From: an uncultured Pseudomonadota bacterium
GTDB lineage: Bacteria; Pseudomonadota; Alphaproteobacteria; Rs-D84
Assembly: GCA_902771695.1 (NCBI GenBank)
Contig: CACXXP010000006.1
Coordinates: 1-38,217, forward strand
Reading direction: 5' to 3'
DNA length: 38,217 bases
The translations under genes and the position numbers were made by a program. Of the stretch, positions 7,919-15,503 are shown one piece after another; the first letter of the stretch is position 1, and each line of letters opens with the position of its first letter. The notes beneath the pieces were generated by a model, which was not told where the DNA came from, did no database searches, and saw nothing but the letters and a program-made list of their open reading frames with translations.

Positions 7919-9157
7919 ATGCGCAAGATATCATCTTTTTTAACTGTTACCTTTTTGTTGATTGGTTGCAGTGCAACTGTTGAATCACGTCTTGATAATG
8001 TCCGCAATAATTACATGACCGAAAACGCAGACACAGAATTTGATGATAAAAACAATTTGGATTTATTACTAACCGCGGATGCGTTATTTCATGCAGGGGA
8101 TATTACAAATGCAGATGCCGCGTACGAAGAATTTAACAAGCGAAACATTAACACCACCGGTGGCGATATCTTACGCGAAATAACCACATTGACATTGGGT
8201 GCAAATGCGAATGATTATCGGCCGTATATGATGGATTCACTGTTTGTGTCATATTATCAATTGTGGGCAGCAATTGCGGATGCGCGTTGGAATGATGCAC
8301 GCGTAATCATAAATCAGTCATACGCGCGTCAACAAGATATGTCAATGGCGTATAAAAAACTGATTGAATCAAACCAATCAAAAATTTCTGAATCCGCCGA
8401 ATTATTACAATCGTTAAATAATGATAATCTGAAATGGACGGCGTATCGTGATATTATGAATCCGGCGCTGATGTATTTATCAGGCATATATTTTTTAACA
8501 TCAGGGGATTTTTCTGACGCGGTCACATATCTGAAACGTGCAAATGGTATGGTACCAAAAAATGATTTTATTACGCGCGATCTAAAAATGGCAGAATCAA
8601 AACAGAAACCCACAAATACTGTTTGGGTATTTGTTGAAGATGGTTTTGCACCAAAACTGACCGAAAAAAGAATCAGTTTACCAGTGGCCACGGGGCGCGG
8701 TGCAACATTTGTCACAATCGCAATTTCTGAACCTGAATTTCTGGAATCATATGTAAAAATAGATAACGCAAAAAATTTAGCAGATGTGGACGCAATGTTT
8801 ATGACCGAATACACGGAATATCGCACAAATGATGCGTTGCGTTCATTTTCATCCGCCGTGTCACGTGTTGTATTGCAATCATCGCTGTATAATTCGCATT
8901 CTGATGGTGCATCAATTCTTGGGTTGGTATCCACAATATATTCAGAATTTACTAACAGTGCCGAAGTTCGCACATGGGCAACATTGCCCAAGACAATATC
9001 TGTACTGCGTGTACCTAATAACAAAAGTGGCTTGATTGAACTACGTTCCAATGGTAATGTAATTAAACAAGTATCGGTTGGAACAAATGGAAATTATCTG
9101 ATATATGTTCGCACAACGCCGAATAAATATGATATAAAACAAATGAAATTGAAATAA
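7919..9157 (+). CDS. COG3014-like TPR lipoprotein
   Basis: A 412-residue lipoprotein: signal peptide with lipobox L-I-G-C (Cys17), then a helical TPR-like half (DALFHAGDITNADAAYEEF; YFLTSGDFSDAVTYLKRANG) and a mostly beta C-terminal half. The layout matches the uncharacterised COG3014 family, which in other proteobacteria is commonly encoded beside LpoB-type lipoproteins; here too an LpoB-like gene follows. The family assignment is from memory of organisation and pattern, not from a search. It starts two bases after the stop of the coupling ATPase and has no clear Shine-Dalgarno, implying coupled translation. Confidence 0.65.
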   Translation: MRKISSFLTVTFLLIGCSATVESRLDNVRNNYMTENADTEFDDKNNLDLLLTADALFHAGDITNADAAYEEFNKRNINTTGGDILREITTLTLGANANDYRPYMMDSLFVSYYQLWAAIADARWNDARVIINQSYARQQDMSMAYKKLIESNQSKISESAELLQSLNNDNLKWTAYRDIMNPALMYLSGIYFLTSGDFSDAVTYLKRANGMVPKNDFITRDLKMAESKQKPTNTVWVFVEDGFAPKLTEKRISLPVATGRGATFVTIAISEPEFLESYVKIDNAKNLADVDAMFMTEYTEYRTNDALRSFSSAVSRVVLQSSLYNSHSDGASILGLVSTIYSEFTNSAEVRTWATLPKTISVLRVPNNKSGLIELRSNGNVIKQVSVGTNGNYLIYVRTTPNKYDIKQMKLK

Positions 9158-9172
9158 ACCAAGGGGGAAAAC

Positions 9173-9790
9173 ATGAAGAAAATATTACCGATTGCATTAT
9201 GTGCTGTCCTTTGCGGTTGTGGGGAAACGACCGTCGTTGACCTGGACAATCCCAAAGAAGTCCAAGAAATGCAAAATGTCATGGAATTAGAATATCGTGA
9301 CTGGACCAAAACTGCCGAAAAGATGACCAATTCTATGTTGGCCAGTGGCGCGTTTGCAAAGGTTAAAAATCCAGTCATCGCGATTGGTGAAATACAAAAT
9401 GATACTATGCAACGTTTTGATACCGATATATTAACCAAAAAGATTCGTAAAACATTGGTAAATTCTGGTCGTGCCCAGGTGACAACCGGATTCAGAAATA
9501 ATAAATCTGCCGAAGATGAAACAACATATGCGGTACGCGACAAACGCGGAAACGATGAATACGATGCATCAACCATCGTATCCAAGGGAACTTTGGTTGC
9601 ACCAAACCTGTCTTTAACAGGTAAAATGTTGCAACGCAATCTGAAATTAAATTCTGGGTGGTTTTCGTCTGTGGATACACGCGTAGAATATTACCTGCAA
9701 ATGACACTGTCAGATGTTAAAACAGGTTTATCAGTATGGGAAGAAGAACAACCAATTGTTAAAGAAGGCGACCATGCGCCGACATGGTAA
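9173..9790 (+). CDS. LpoB-like lipoprotein (penicillin-binding-protein activator family)
   Basis: A 205-residue lipoprotein (lipobox L-C-G-C, Cys16) with the LpoB/YcfM pattern: a helix with W-T-x-x-A-E-K-M-T-N-S-M, then NPVIAIGEIQNDTMQRFDT, the alternating strands VNSGRAQVTTG, and LSLTGKMLQRN ... VEYYLQMTLSDVKTGLSVWEEE. LpoB in E. coli spans to peptidoglycan and stimulates PBP1b. Here the protein lacks the long disordered N-terminal linker of enterobacterial LpoB, so reach through the wall is uncertain. AAGGGGG precedes the ATG. It is the last gene of the operon and is followed by a strong terminator. Confidence 0.75.
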   Translation: MKKILPIALCAVLCGCGETTVVDLDNPKEVQEMQNVMELEYRDWTKTAEKMTNSMLASGAFAKVKNPVIAIGEIQNDTMQRFDTDILTKKIRKTLVNSGRAQVTTGFRNNKSAEDETTYAVRDKRGNDEYDASTIVSKGTLVAPNLSLTGKMLQRNLKLNSGWFSSVDTRVEYYLQMTLSDVKTGLSVWEEEQPIVKEGDHAPTW

Positions 9791-9816
9791 AGTCCAGGAT
9801 ACAAAACCTGTTATAT

Positions 9817-9843
9817 TTACCCCCGTTTGGGGGTAATTTTTTT
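9817..9843 (+). terminator. Intrinsic terminator of the coupling-ATPase operon
   Basis: An eight-base-pair stem TTACCCCC / GGGGGTAA with a GTTT loop is followed by seven T. Its T-run ends only two bases before the next start codon at 9846. Confidence 0.92.
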
Positions 9844-9845
9844 GT

Positions 9846-10337
9846 ATGCAGAAAAACAATTTCTCTTTTTGGGGTTGCGCCGTGTTAGGCATGCACGATG
9901 CGATTGTATCTACTACTGGCCTTGTTGTGGGGCTTGTTTTTGCGGCGGCTGGACAATATGTGGTTCTGTTAACGGCAATAATCGCATCGGTCGCAGCAGC
10001 ACTTTCTATGACGGCATCGGAATATCTGTCTGTTCGCACAGGCGAAAATTCAAATGTTGCATTGCGTTGTGGACTATCGACTGGGCTTGCGTATTTGTTT
10101 AGTTCAGGTATGTTAGTAATTCCTTTTTTATTTATATCAAATACTTTTGTTGCACTGGCGATGACAGGGGTCATTGCGGTATCAGTTATATTCTTTTTTA
10201 ATTATGTAAAATCGCATCTGTGTCATGAAAAGTTTTGGCCAAAATTTATCGAAATGCTGCTTATCTGTGCCATTGTGACAACTGTTGGGTTTATTATTGG
10301 GGAATGTGCAAAATTATGTTTTGGTTTGGAAATATAA
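9846..10337 (+). CDS. Small VIT1/CCC1-family membrane protein
   Basis: A 163-residue, almost wholly hydrophobic protein with about five membrane helices. G-M-H-D-A-I-V-S-T-T-G-L-V-V-G-L (15-30) is the VIT/CCC1 helix-1 signature carrying the metal-site Asp, and A-L-S-M-T-A-S-E-Y-L-S-V (about 52-63) is the helix-2 Glu motif. VIT proteins exchange Fe2+ or Mn2+ for protons. The cytoplasmic metal-binding helices rich in Glu and Met that normally sit between helices 2 and 3 are missing; the chain goes from helix 2 to helix 3 with about 15 residues. The start has no Shine-Dalgarno and lies directly behind the preceding terminator's T-run, so how it is expressed is unclear. Confidence 0.7.
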   Translation: MQKNNFSFWGCAVLGMHDAIVSTTGLVVGLVFAAAGQYVVLLTAIIASVAAALSMTASEYLSVRTGENSNVALRCGLSTGLAYLFSSGMLVIPFLFISNTFVALAMTGVIAVSVIFFFNYVKSHLCHEKFWPKFIEMLLICAIVTTVGFIIGECAKLCFGLEI

Positions 10338-10362
10338 AAAATGCCCAAACGGGCATTTTTTA
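10336..10362. terminator. Bidirectional terminator between the VIT-like gene and fabZ
   Basis: A ten-base-pair stem AAAAATGCCC / GGGCATTTTT with AAAC loop (GTTT on the minus strand) has A and T runs on both sides. It overlaps both flanking stop codons and serves converging transcripts. Confidence 0.9.
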
Positions 10363-10800
10363 TATTTGTGGATTATCATCCATTATTGCTGAAAACGTTG
10401 CCGATGCCACACGAACACCGTTCACAAACGCATTCCCAGAAAATTTGTGCATTTTCAATTTTGATGCAACTTCTTCTACATGCAATTCTAATGTATCACC
10501 TGGCAAAACCATACGTGCGAAACGCGCACTTTCAATAGATACAAAATATCCCAACATTTTTCCGCCATTATTGCCATGTGTCTTCATTATCATAAAACAC
10601 GCCGTTTGGGCCAATGCTTCCACTATTAAAACACCGGGCATAATAGATTTTGCCGGGAAATGTCCAGCACACCAAAATTCGTTATCACGGACATGCTTTA
10701 TACCAACCGCCGTTTTATCGGTAAATTCGCGGATTTCATCAATCAATCGCATATCACCACGGTGCGGTATAACTTGTTCTATACCCTGTGCATCTACCAT
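10360..10800 (-). CDS. fabZ: 3-hydroxyacyl-ACP dehydratase FabZ
   Basis: A 146-residue hotdog-fold enzyme that dehydrates 3-hydroxyacyl-ACP in fatty-acid synthesis; it competes with lipid A synthesis for 3-hydroxyacyl-ACP, which fits its place behind lpxD. I-P-H-R-G-D-M-R-L-I-D begins the fold, and A-G-H-F-P-A-K-S-I-M-P-G-V-L-I-V-E-A holds catalytic His47 and Glu61. Length is normal. AAGGA stands before the start and 16 bases separate it from lpxD. The usual next gene lpxA is not present; the operon ends here at a terminator. Confidence 0.96.
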   Translation of the reverse strand: MVDAQGIEQVIPHRGDMRLIDEIREFTDKTAVGIKHVRDNEFWCAGHFPAKSIMPGVLIVEALAQTACFMIMKTHGNNGGKMLGYFVSIESARFARMVLPGDTLELHVEEVASKLKMHKFSGNAFVNGVRVASATFSAIMDDNPQI

Positions 10801-10816
10801 TACTGCATTCCTTTTT

Positions 10817-11863
10817 TTAATCTTGATTTATATGTTTTTTGACCCAGGCATAATGCCGCAAGAATTCTGTACCGGGTGCCGCCGGATATCCCATATGACG
10901 CGCACCATCGGGGACATCGCGGAAAACACCACTGTTTGCGCCAACCTCGGCATCATTGCCAATTTTAACGCCATTGGCAATTCCAACATGACCGGCCAAT
11001 AACGCCCTGTCACCAACCGTAACACCACCGGCAATTCCAACACCAGATGCCAAAAAGCATTCACGACCAATCACAACGCCATGTGCAATTTGACACAAAT
11101 TATCTATCTTGGTTCCATCGCCGACCATTGTGTCCGTCAAGGCACCGCGGTCAATGCACGTATTCGCCCCAATCGATACACGATTTCCCAAAACGACACG
11201 CCCAACATGCGGTATAAATACGTTATGCCCATCTTGACGTGTATAACCAAAACCGTCTTTGCCAATAGATGCACCATTATGTATTACACATTCCGAACCA
11301 ATTGTTGCATTTTCAATATGCGCCCCAGAATGTATAACTGTGCCACGACCAATTGTAACATTTTTTCCAATGTATACGTTTGGGTATATTTTCACATCTG
11401 GCTCAATTACCGTGCCGCGTTCAATTGTTGCGAATTGTCCAACATAAGTACTGCGCCGGTCACGAAAGAACACACCTTTTTCAATATATGCATCCGCAGA
11501 AACACCACGGCGTGGTGGTTCGCGGTATATTTCACCCAATATTTTTACAATTTCACCGCGTGGACTGGCACACACCAGTAATGTTGCGCCATCTGGTGCA
11601 TGTGACACCATTTCTGGTTGCAATAAAATCACAGATGCGCGTGTATTTTCCAATACCGATACCGGTAATATCTTGAAGGCATTACTGTTTTGTTCCGTAG
11701 AATAAAATGCGATTTGCCCAGGACGTGCATCAGCAATCGGTGCAATTCCGTTTATCAGCGTATCCGGATTTCCACGTAATTCCAGTCCAAATTTTTCAGC
11801 GATTTCGCCCGCCGTCATTTTGGTTGCGCGTGGACCAAACAAAGATTTGATTATATTTAACAT
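10817..11863 (-). CDS. lpxD: UDP-3-O-acylglucosamine N-acyltransferase LpxD
   Basis: A 348-residue left-handed beta-helix acyltransferase that adds the N-linked 3-hydroxyacyl chain in lipid A synthesis. After the N-terminal uridine-binding domain (about 1-105) come many hexapeptide repeats ([23 protein letters not shown]), with the catalytic His region I-A-H-G-V-V-I-G. An in-frame ATG at 11890 is possible, but 11863 is favoured: a TATAAT box ends six bases before it, so the mRNA probably begins at this A. Skp upstream is cut off by a terminator, so lpxD needs its own promoter. Confidence 0.95.
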   Translation of the reverse strand: MLNIIKSLFGPRATKMTAGEIAEKFGLELRGNPDTLINGIAPIADARPGQIAFYSTEQNSNAFKILPVSVLENTRASVILLQPEMVSHAPDGATLLVCASPRGEIVKILGEIYREPPRRGVSADAYIEKGVFFRDRRSTYVGQFATIERGTVIEPDVKIYPNVYIGKNVTIGRGTVIHSGAHIENATIGSECVIHNGASIGKDGFGYTRQDGHNVFIPHVGRVVLGNRVSIGANTCIDRGALTDTMVGDGTKIDNLCQIAHGVVIGRECFLASGVGIAGGVTVGDRALLAGHVGIANGVKIGNDAEVGANSGVFRDVPDGARHMGYPAAPGTEFLRHYAWVKKHINQD

Positions 11864-11869
11864 GCCTGT

Positions 11870-11875
11870 ATTATA
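11870..11875 (-). promoter_or_regulatory. -10 box of lpxD (leaderless-type)
   Basis: TATAAT on the minus strand (11875-11870) is followed by six bases and the ATG at 11863. The -35 region is only T-rich, without a clear hexamer. The intervening bases ACAGGC are not a convincing Shine-Dalgarno at that distance. Confidence 0.55.
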
Positions 11876-11913
11876 AACCAAAAAAAACAAAATAAAAGCG
11901 AAATATCAACCAC

Positions 11914-11939
11914 AAGAAAAAACCGCCCATACGGGCGGT
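11914..11939 (-). terminator. Intrinsic terminator of skp
   Basis: On the minus strand ACCGCCC / GGGCGGT with GTAT loop is followed by six T. It separates the skp transcript from lpxD. Confidence 0.9.
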
Positions 11940-11961
11940 ATTGCAATATTTACCAAAGATT

Positions 11962-12627
11962 TTAGAAACCTTTTGGTTTATCCATCTTGAACGAAGAAAC
12001 TTTTTTATCCAACGCTTTGATTACTTCGTCTGTGATATCTAAATTTGCGACATCTTTGCCGGTACGCGCAAAACGTCCGTCAATAACCAAAGACAAATTC
12101 TTCTTTTCAATGATTGCACCAATTATTGGATCCAAATGACCTTCTTGGATTTTCACCAATGCTTTTTGGAATGCGGCATCAATTGATTGTGCGCGTTCTG
12201 TTAAATCACGTTGTAATTTAGAAACCTTGCCTTGGTATTCAACAACACGGCGTTGCAATGCATCACGGGACAAAACATCTTGTGATTTTTCAATCTCTGC
12301 TTTTTCTTTTTCCAATGCTTTCTGTTGTTTTTCTAATTCGCTACGCAATTTTTCTTCGTAATTTTCTTTTTGTTTACGCAAATCTTGCAATGCCTTGGCA
12401 TCTGTTTGGATTGCGTCCATACGAATAACAGCCATACGCAAATCTGCACCTGTTGGTGCATCCGCAGATACTTCGCTGATTGCTTCATCTGCGCTTATTT
12501 CGTTATGGCCACCACGCAATGCAAAAACACCAATAATAGCAATTATCACCACAATTGCGGCAACAATACCAATTTTAGTGTATTTTTTTATGGCTGATTG
12601 TTCTTTATTTGTATTTGTTTCTACCAT
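11962..12627 (-). CDS. skp: Skp/OmpH-family periplasmic chaperone with membrane anchor
   Basis: A 221-residue OmpH-type protein. The core (about 60-215) starts with A-V-I-R-M-D-A-I-Q-T-D-A-K-A-L, continues as a long Lys/Glu/Gln-rich coiled coil (about 83-165) and ends with the beta segment NLSLVIDGRFARTGKDVANLDITDEVIKAL, here split by position rather than quoted further. Skp holds unfolded outer-membrane proteins in the periplasm. Instead of a short cleavable signal, 18 polar residues precede a helix at 19-37 with no convincing cleavage site, suggesting a chaperone tethered to the inner membrane. Location before lpxD and fabZ is the classical context, though bamA is not adjacent. AAGGATG precedes the start. 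Confidence 0.88.
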   Translation of the reverse strand: MVETNTNKEQSAIKKYTKIGIVAAIVVIIAIIGVFALRGGHNEISADEAISEVSADAPTGADLRMAVIRMDAIQTDAKALQDLRKQKENYEEKLRSELEKQQKALEKEKAEIEKSQDVLSRDALQRRVVEYQGKVSKLQRDLTERAQSIDAAFQKALVKIQEGHLDPIIGAIIEKKNLSLVIDGRFARTGKDVANLDITDEVIKALDKKVSSFKMDKPKGF

Positions 12628-12705
12628 GTTTTCATCCTTTTTGTTTTGTTGACGAGTTTACTATAGCAACAAAATTTATAAAATAAAAGAGAAAGTTATC
12701 AGAAT

Positions 12706-13380
12706 CTATCGCACTGGGGTCAATCTAATTTCCACACGACGATTGGTCAGACGCCCCCATTCATCTTGCCCGGCAATTGGACGCGCCGCCCCCCGTCCAA
12801 CGATAAACATACGCGATTGTTTAACATCATGTTCGGCCAAATACACCGCAACACGCTGCGCCATATCTAATGACAATGCATGCGCCGCAGTTGCATCGCG
12901 CATAGAATCTGTATAGCCCGCGATTTCAATAAATGTCGCATCATATTTTTTTAATATATCAGCAATTTTGCCAAGATTATCATCACCTTCTTCTGATATT
13001 TCTGGGGCATCCAGTTCCATAATCGCATCACGAACCAATATGATTACAACATCCGTTCCGGCACGTTGAACAGAAACACCTGGCCGACGCAATGCATCAT
13101 ATAATTTGTATTCTAATTCTGACATATATCCGATTATTATCGCGGATTCATTTTGACTTTTATCACCGTAATCTAATTCTGGTTTTTTATCCACCGCATC
13201 GACAATGGTGCGTCCGCCGCTTCCAAGGTAAATTGGCTTTTTTGCGATTTTCGCCGTTTCAGTCATATCAGTTAAACTTGCCCCCCGCAGATACGTTGGC
13301 CATGCAGAACGGTCGGGACTTTTATACCCTGCACACGCAGACAGCAATACACACATAAAAGCAATTATTTTTTTCTTCAT
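12706..13380 (-). CDS. OmpA-like peptidoglycan-binding lipoprotein
   Basis: A 224-residue lipoprotein (lipobox L-S-A-C, Cys16). The N-terminal half has no family I recognise. The C-terminal half is an OmpA-like domain: EIAGYTDSMRD, the helix L-S-L-D-M-A-Q-R-V-A-V-Y-L, RMFIVGRGAARPIA and the closing N-R-R-V-E-I motif; the Asp and Arg that bind diaminopimelate are kept. It should link outer membrane and peptidoglycan. It starts two bases after the pilin-like gene, with CAGG of that gene's end as ribosome site, so the two are likely one functional pair. It is not Pal, which is encoded at 37019. Confidence 0.82.
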   Translation of the reverse strand: MKKKIIAFMCVLLSACAGYKSPDRSAWPTYLRGASLTDMTETAKIAKKPIYLGSGGRTIVDAVDKKPELDYGDKSQNESAIIIGYMSELEYKLYDALRRPGVSVQRAGTDVVIILVRDAIMELDAPEISEEGDDNLGKIADILKKYDATFIEIAGYTDSMRDATAAHALSLDMAQRVAVYLAEHDVKQSRMFIVGRGAARPIAGQDEWGRLTNRRVEIRLTPVR

Positions 13381-13382
13381 GC

Positions 13383-13841
13383 TTACCTGGCGACAAATGT
13401 TATATTATTCGCGGGTGCAGAAATGCATTGCACATATTCAGTTGACGGCACACCATTTACAAACATTGCTTCGGCCCATGCCGGCACCGCCGCCGCAAAG
13501 AAATCACATTCACCATGCGTCAACCCATGCAATTTAATTTCAAATGTTGCCGTATCAACACCACCAACATCCACAGACCAACTTTTTCCAATTGGTGCCG
13601 CATCAGACGTTAATGCACCGGCCTTTATCAAATAATCAACCGATATACCGGTGTAATCGCCACGCATTCCCATCAACAAATTTGCATTTTTTGCAACTTC
13701 GCGCAATGTTGCGGCGGCGATAGTATTGTTTTGATTGTGACGTATAGAATTATATATTGCGATTGCACTTGCGGTCATGACACCAGTCACAGCCAACACG
13801 CCCAACATTTCAATTAAACTTCTTCCGCTTTCTGTTCTCAT
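13383..13841 (-). CDS. Type IV pilin-like protein (PilS-like)
   Basis: A 152-residue protein with a class III prepilin signal: a short charged leader ending at Gly6, then R-S-L-I-E-M-L-G-V-L-A-V-T-G-V with Glu at mature position 5 and a hydrophobic helix to about residue 29. A polar C-terminal domain carries two cysteines, Cys112 and Cys139, placed to close a pilin D-loop. It resembles minor pilins or PilS of type IVb systems; the exact family is not certain. It follows dnaX by 18 bases, with GGGGGGA as ribosome site, and is followed by an OmpA-like lipoprotein. No prepilin peptidase or pilus ATPase is in the window. Confidence 0.78.
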   Translation of the reverse strand: MRTESGRSLIEMLGVLAVTGVMTASAIAIYNSIRHNQNNTIAAATLREVAKNANLLMGMRGDYTGISVDYLIKAGALTSDAAPIGKSWSVDVGGVDTATFEIKLHGLTHGECDFFAAAVPAWAEAMFVNGVPSTEYVQCISAPANNITFVAR

Positions 13842-13859
13842 TTCATCCCCCCATAAAAA

Positions 13860-15392
13860 CTATTGTTTTGATATACCGACTATTTCTGCACCTTCAAACA
13901 AAGACATTGCATCGGCAACCATTGGATCAGATTCTACATCTGTTTCAATTTGTTCGCGCACGGTTTGATTTTGATGTGATTCTTCTATTTTGTTCAGTTC
14001 CCAATTTGTATTTGTTTTTGTATTCAGCCATGATGATAATTTCTTTTGGAAATCTGAATCATTGCCACGGTCAAAATAAGATATGCGATTACCTGTGATA
14101 TCAGAAACCTCTATATTTTTTGTAAAGTAAGAATAGAGCATGATTTCACGCGCATCCTTTAATAAATCCGCCAAATCAGCCGCCGTTTTTATTTGCACAG
14201 TTTCATTTTTCACATCGGCAACCTTTGGTGTAACCGGCGCAACGGCGCCTTTGTCTTGTTTTACCATTTCTGTCAATGGTGGCATATCGGCAACATGCAT
14301 TAAACGCACAACCAACATATCAAAGCATTGTTTTTGATTTGTTGCCGCCGCCATTTCCGGCACAGCCGCAACCATTACCTGCCATATACGTGAAAGAGTA
14401 TTCAATGACACATGTTTGTTTATTTCATTTATGCGCGCACGTTGATCGGCGGTATATGGGATGTTACTGCTGTCACCGGTATGCAATACGGGGTGCATAC
14501 GTGTTGCCCAATGTGTCCATTCCATCATATCGGTAAGCAGCATTGTTAAATCTGCACCATTGGTATAGATTTCATCAACCTTGGCCATGGCGGTTGCAAC
14601 ATTACCCGACAATATCGTTTGCATAAAATCAACAACAACACCACGATCTGCACGTTTCAACATGTCCATCACGGCGTTTTCATCAACATGTCCGCCGGTT
14701 TGCGCAATCGCCTGATCCAACAATGATAACCCATCACGCACAGACCCATCGGCCGCACGCGCCAATAATTCATTTGCCGCATCGGTCAGTTCTACTTTTT
14801 CTTGTTCGGCAATCCATGCAAAATGTTTTTTCAACACATCAACCGGCACACGCACCAAATCAAATCGTTGGCATCGTGATAAAATTGTGACCGGTACTTT
14901 ACGAATTTCGGTGGTTGCCAGAATAAAGATTACATGGGCCGGCGGTTCTTCCAATGTTTTCAGCAATGCGTTAAACGCACTGGTGGACAGCATGTGAACT
15001 TCGTCTATGATATAAACTTTATAACGACCATTTGTTGGACGATATTGTGCGGCATCCAATATTTCACGCATGTTATCAACACCGGTATGTGACGCGGCGT
15101 CAATTTCCAGAACATCGATATGTTGTCCGGCGGCAATTGCACGGCAATTTTCGCATACCCCGCACGGTGTTGCCGTTGGGCCATCAGACGACAAACAATT
15201 TAATGCCTTGGCCAAAATACGTGCAGTACTGGTTTTCCCTGTTCCGCGAATACCGGTAAAAATATATGCATGTGCAATACGTCCAGTTTTAATTGCGGTG
15301 GTCAGTGTTTTTACCAAAACATCCTGGCCGATTAACGATTGAAAATCCTGACTGCGATATTTCCGGGCCAAAACAGTGTAATTCGTATCCAT
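13860..15392 (-). CDS. dnaX: DNA polymerase III subunit gamma/tau DnaX
   Basis: A 510-residue clamp-loader ATPase. Visible are Walker A (G-I-R-G-T-G-K-T, 47-54), the zinc-binding cysteines (Cys66, Cys77, Cys80, Cys83), Walker B D-E-V-H (130-133), sensor 1 (FILATTEIRKVP) and the SRCQRF arginine-finger motif. After the collar domain a short linker leads to a C-terminal polymerase-binding region of the alphaproteobacterial type. Start 15392 has AAGGAAGA four bases upstream; an ATG 33 bases earlier is less likely. I saw no A-rich slippery site for a gamma frameshift. ybaB and recR, the usual downstream partners, are absent; a pilin-like gene follows instead. Confidence 0.95.
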   Translation of the reverse strand: MDTNYTVLARKYRSQDFQSLIGQDVLVKTLTTAIKTGRIAHAYIFTGIRGTGKTSTARILAKALNCLSSDGPTATPCGVCENCRAIAAGQHIDVLEIDAASHTGVDNMREILDAAQYRPTNGRYKVYIIDEVHMLSTSAFNALLKTLEEPPAHVIFILATTEIRKVPVTILSRCQRFDLVRVPVDVLKKHFAWIAEQEKVELTDAANELLARAADGSVRDGLSLLDQAIAQTGGHVDENAVMDMLKRADRGVVVDFMQTILSGNVATAMAKVDEIYTNGADLTMLLTDMMEWTHWATRMHPVLHTGDSSNIPYTADQRARINEINKHVSLNTLSRIWQVMVAAVPEMAAATNQKQCFDMLVVRLMHVADMPPLTEMVKQDKGAVAPVTPKVADVKNETVQIKTAADLADLLKDAREIMLYSYFTKNIEVSDITGNRISYFDRGNDSDFQKKLSSWLNTKTNTNWELNKIEESHQNQTVREQIETDVESDPMVADAMSLFEGAEIVGISKQ

Positions 15393-15450
15393 ACGTCTTC
15401 CTTTTGGCACAAGAATAGCAAACATATATCAAAATTCAAGCGGGAATTAT

Positions 15451-15482
15451 AAAAAACGGGTGCGATTTTGGCACCCGTTTTT
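15451..15482 (-). terminator. Intrinsic terminator of nusA-infB
   Basis: AAAAACGGGTGC / GCACCCGTTTTT, a twelve-base-pair stem with a seven-base loop, followed on the minus strand by T-rich sequence. Confidence 0.9.
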
Positions 15483-15503
15483 ACTTCTGATAATATTCCC
15501 TGA

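Noticed and set aside
8329-9051. Open frame of 240 codons opposite the COG3014-like gene
   Set aside because: Composition follows the reverse frame of a real gene; no motif, no ribosome site.
10235-11002. Open frame of 255 codons on the plus strand through fabZ and lpxD
   Set aside because: It crosses a bidirectional terminator and lies opposite two certain genes.
13860-15392. Programmed frameshift in dnaX giving a short gamma form
   Set aside because: No A-AAA-AAG type slippery heptamer followed by a stem was seen.
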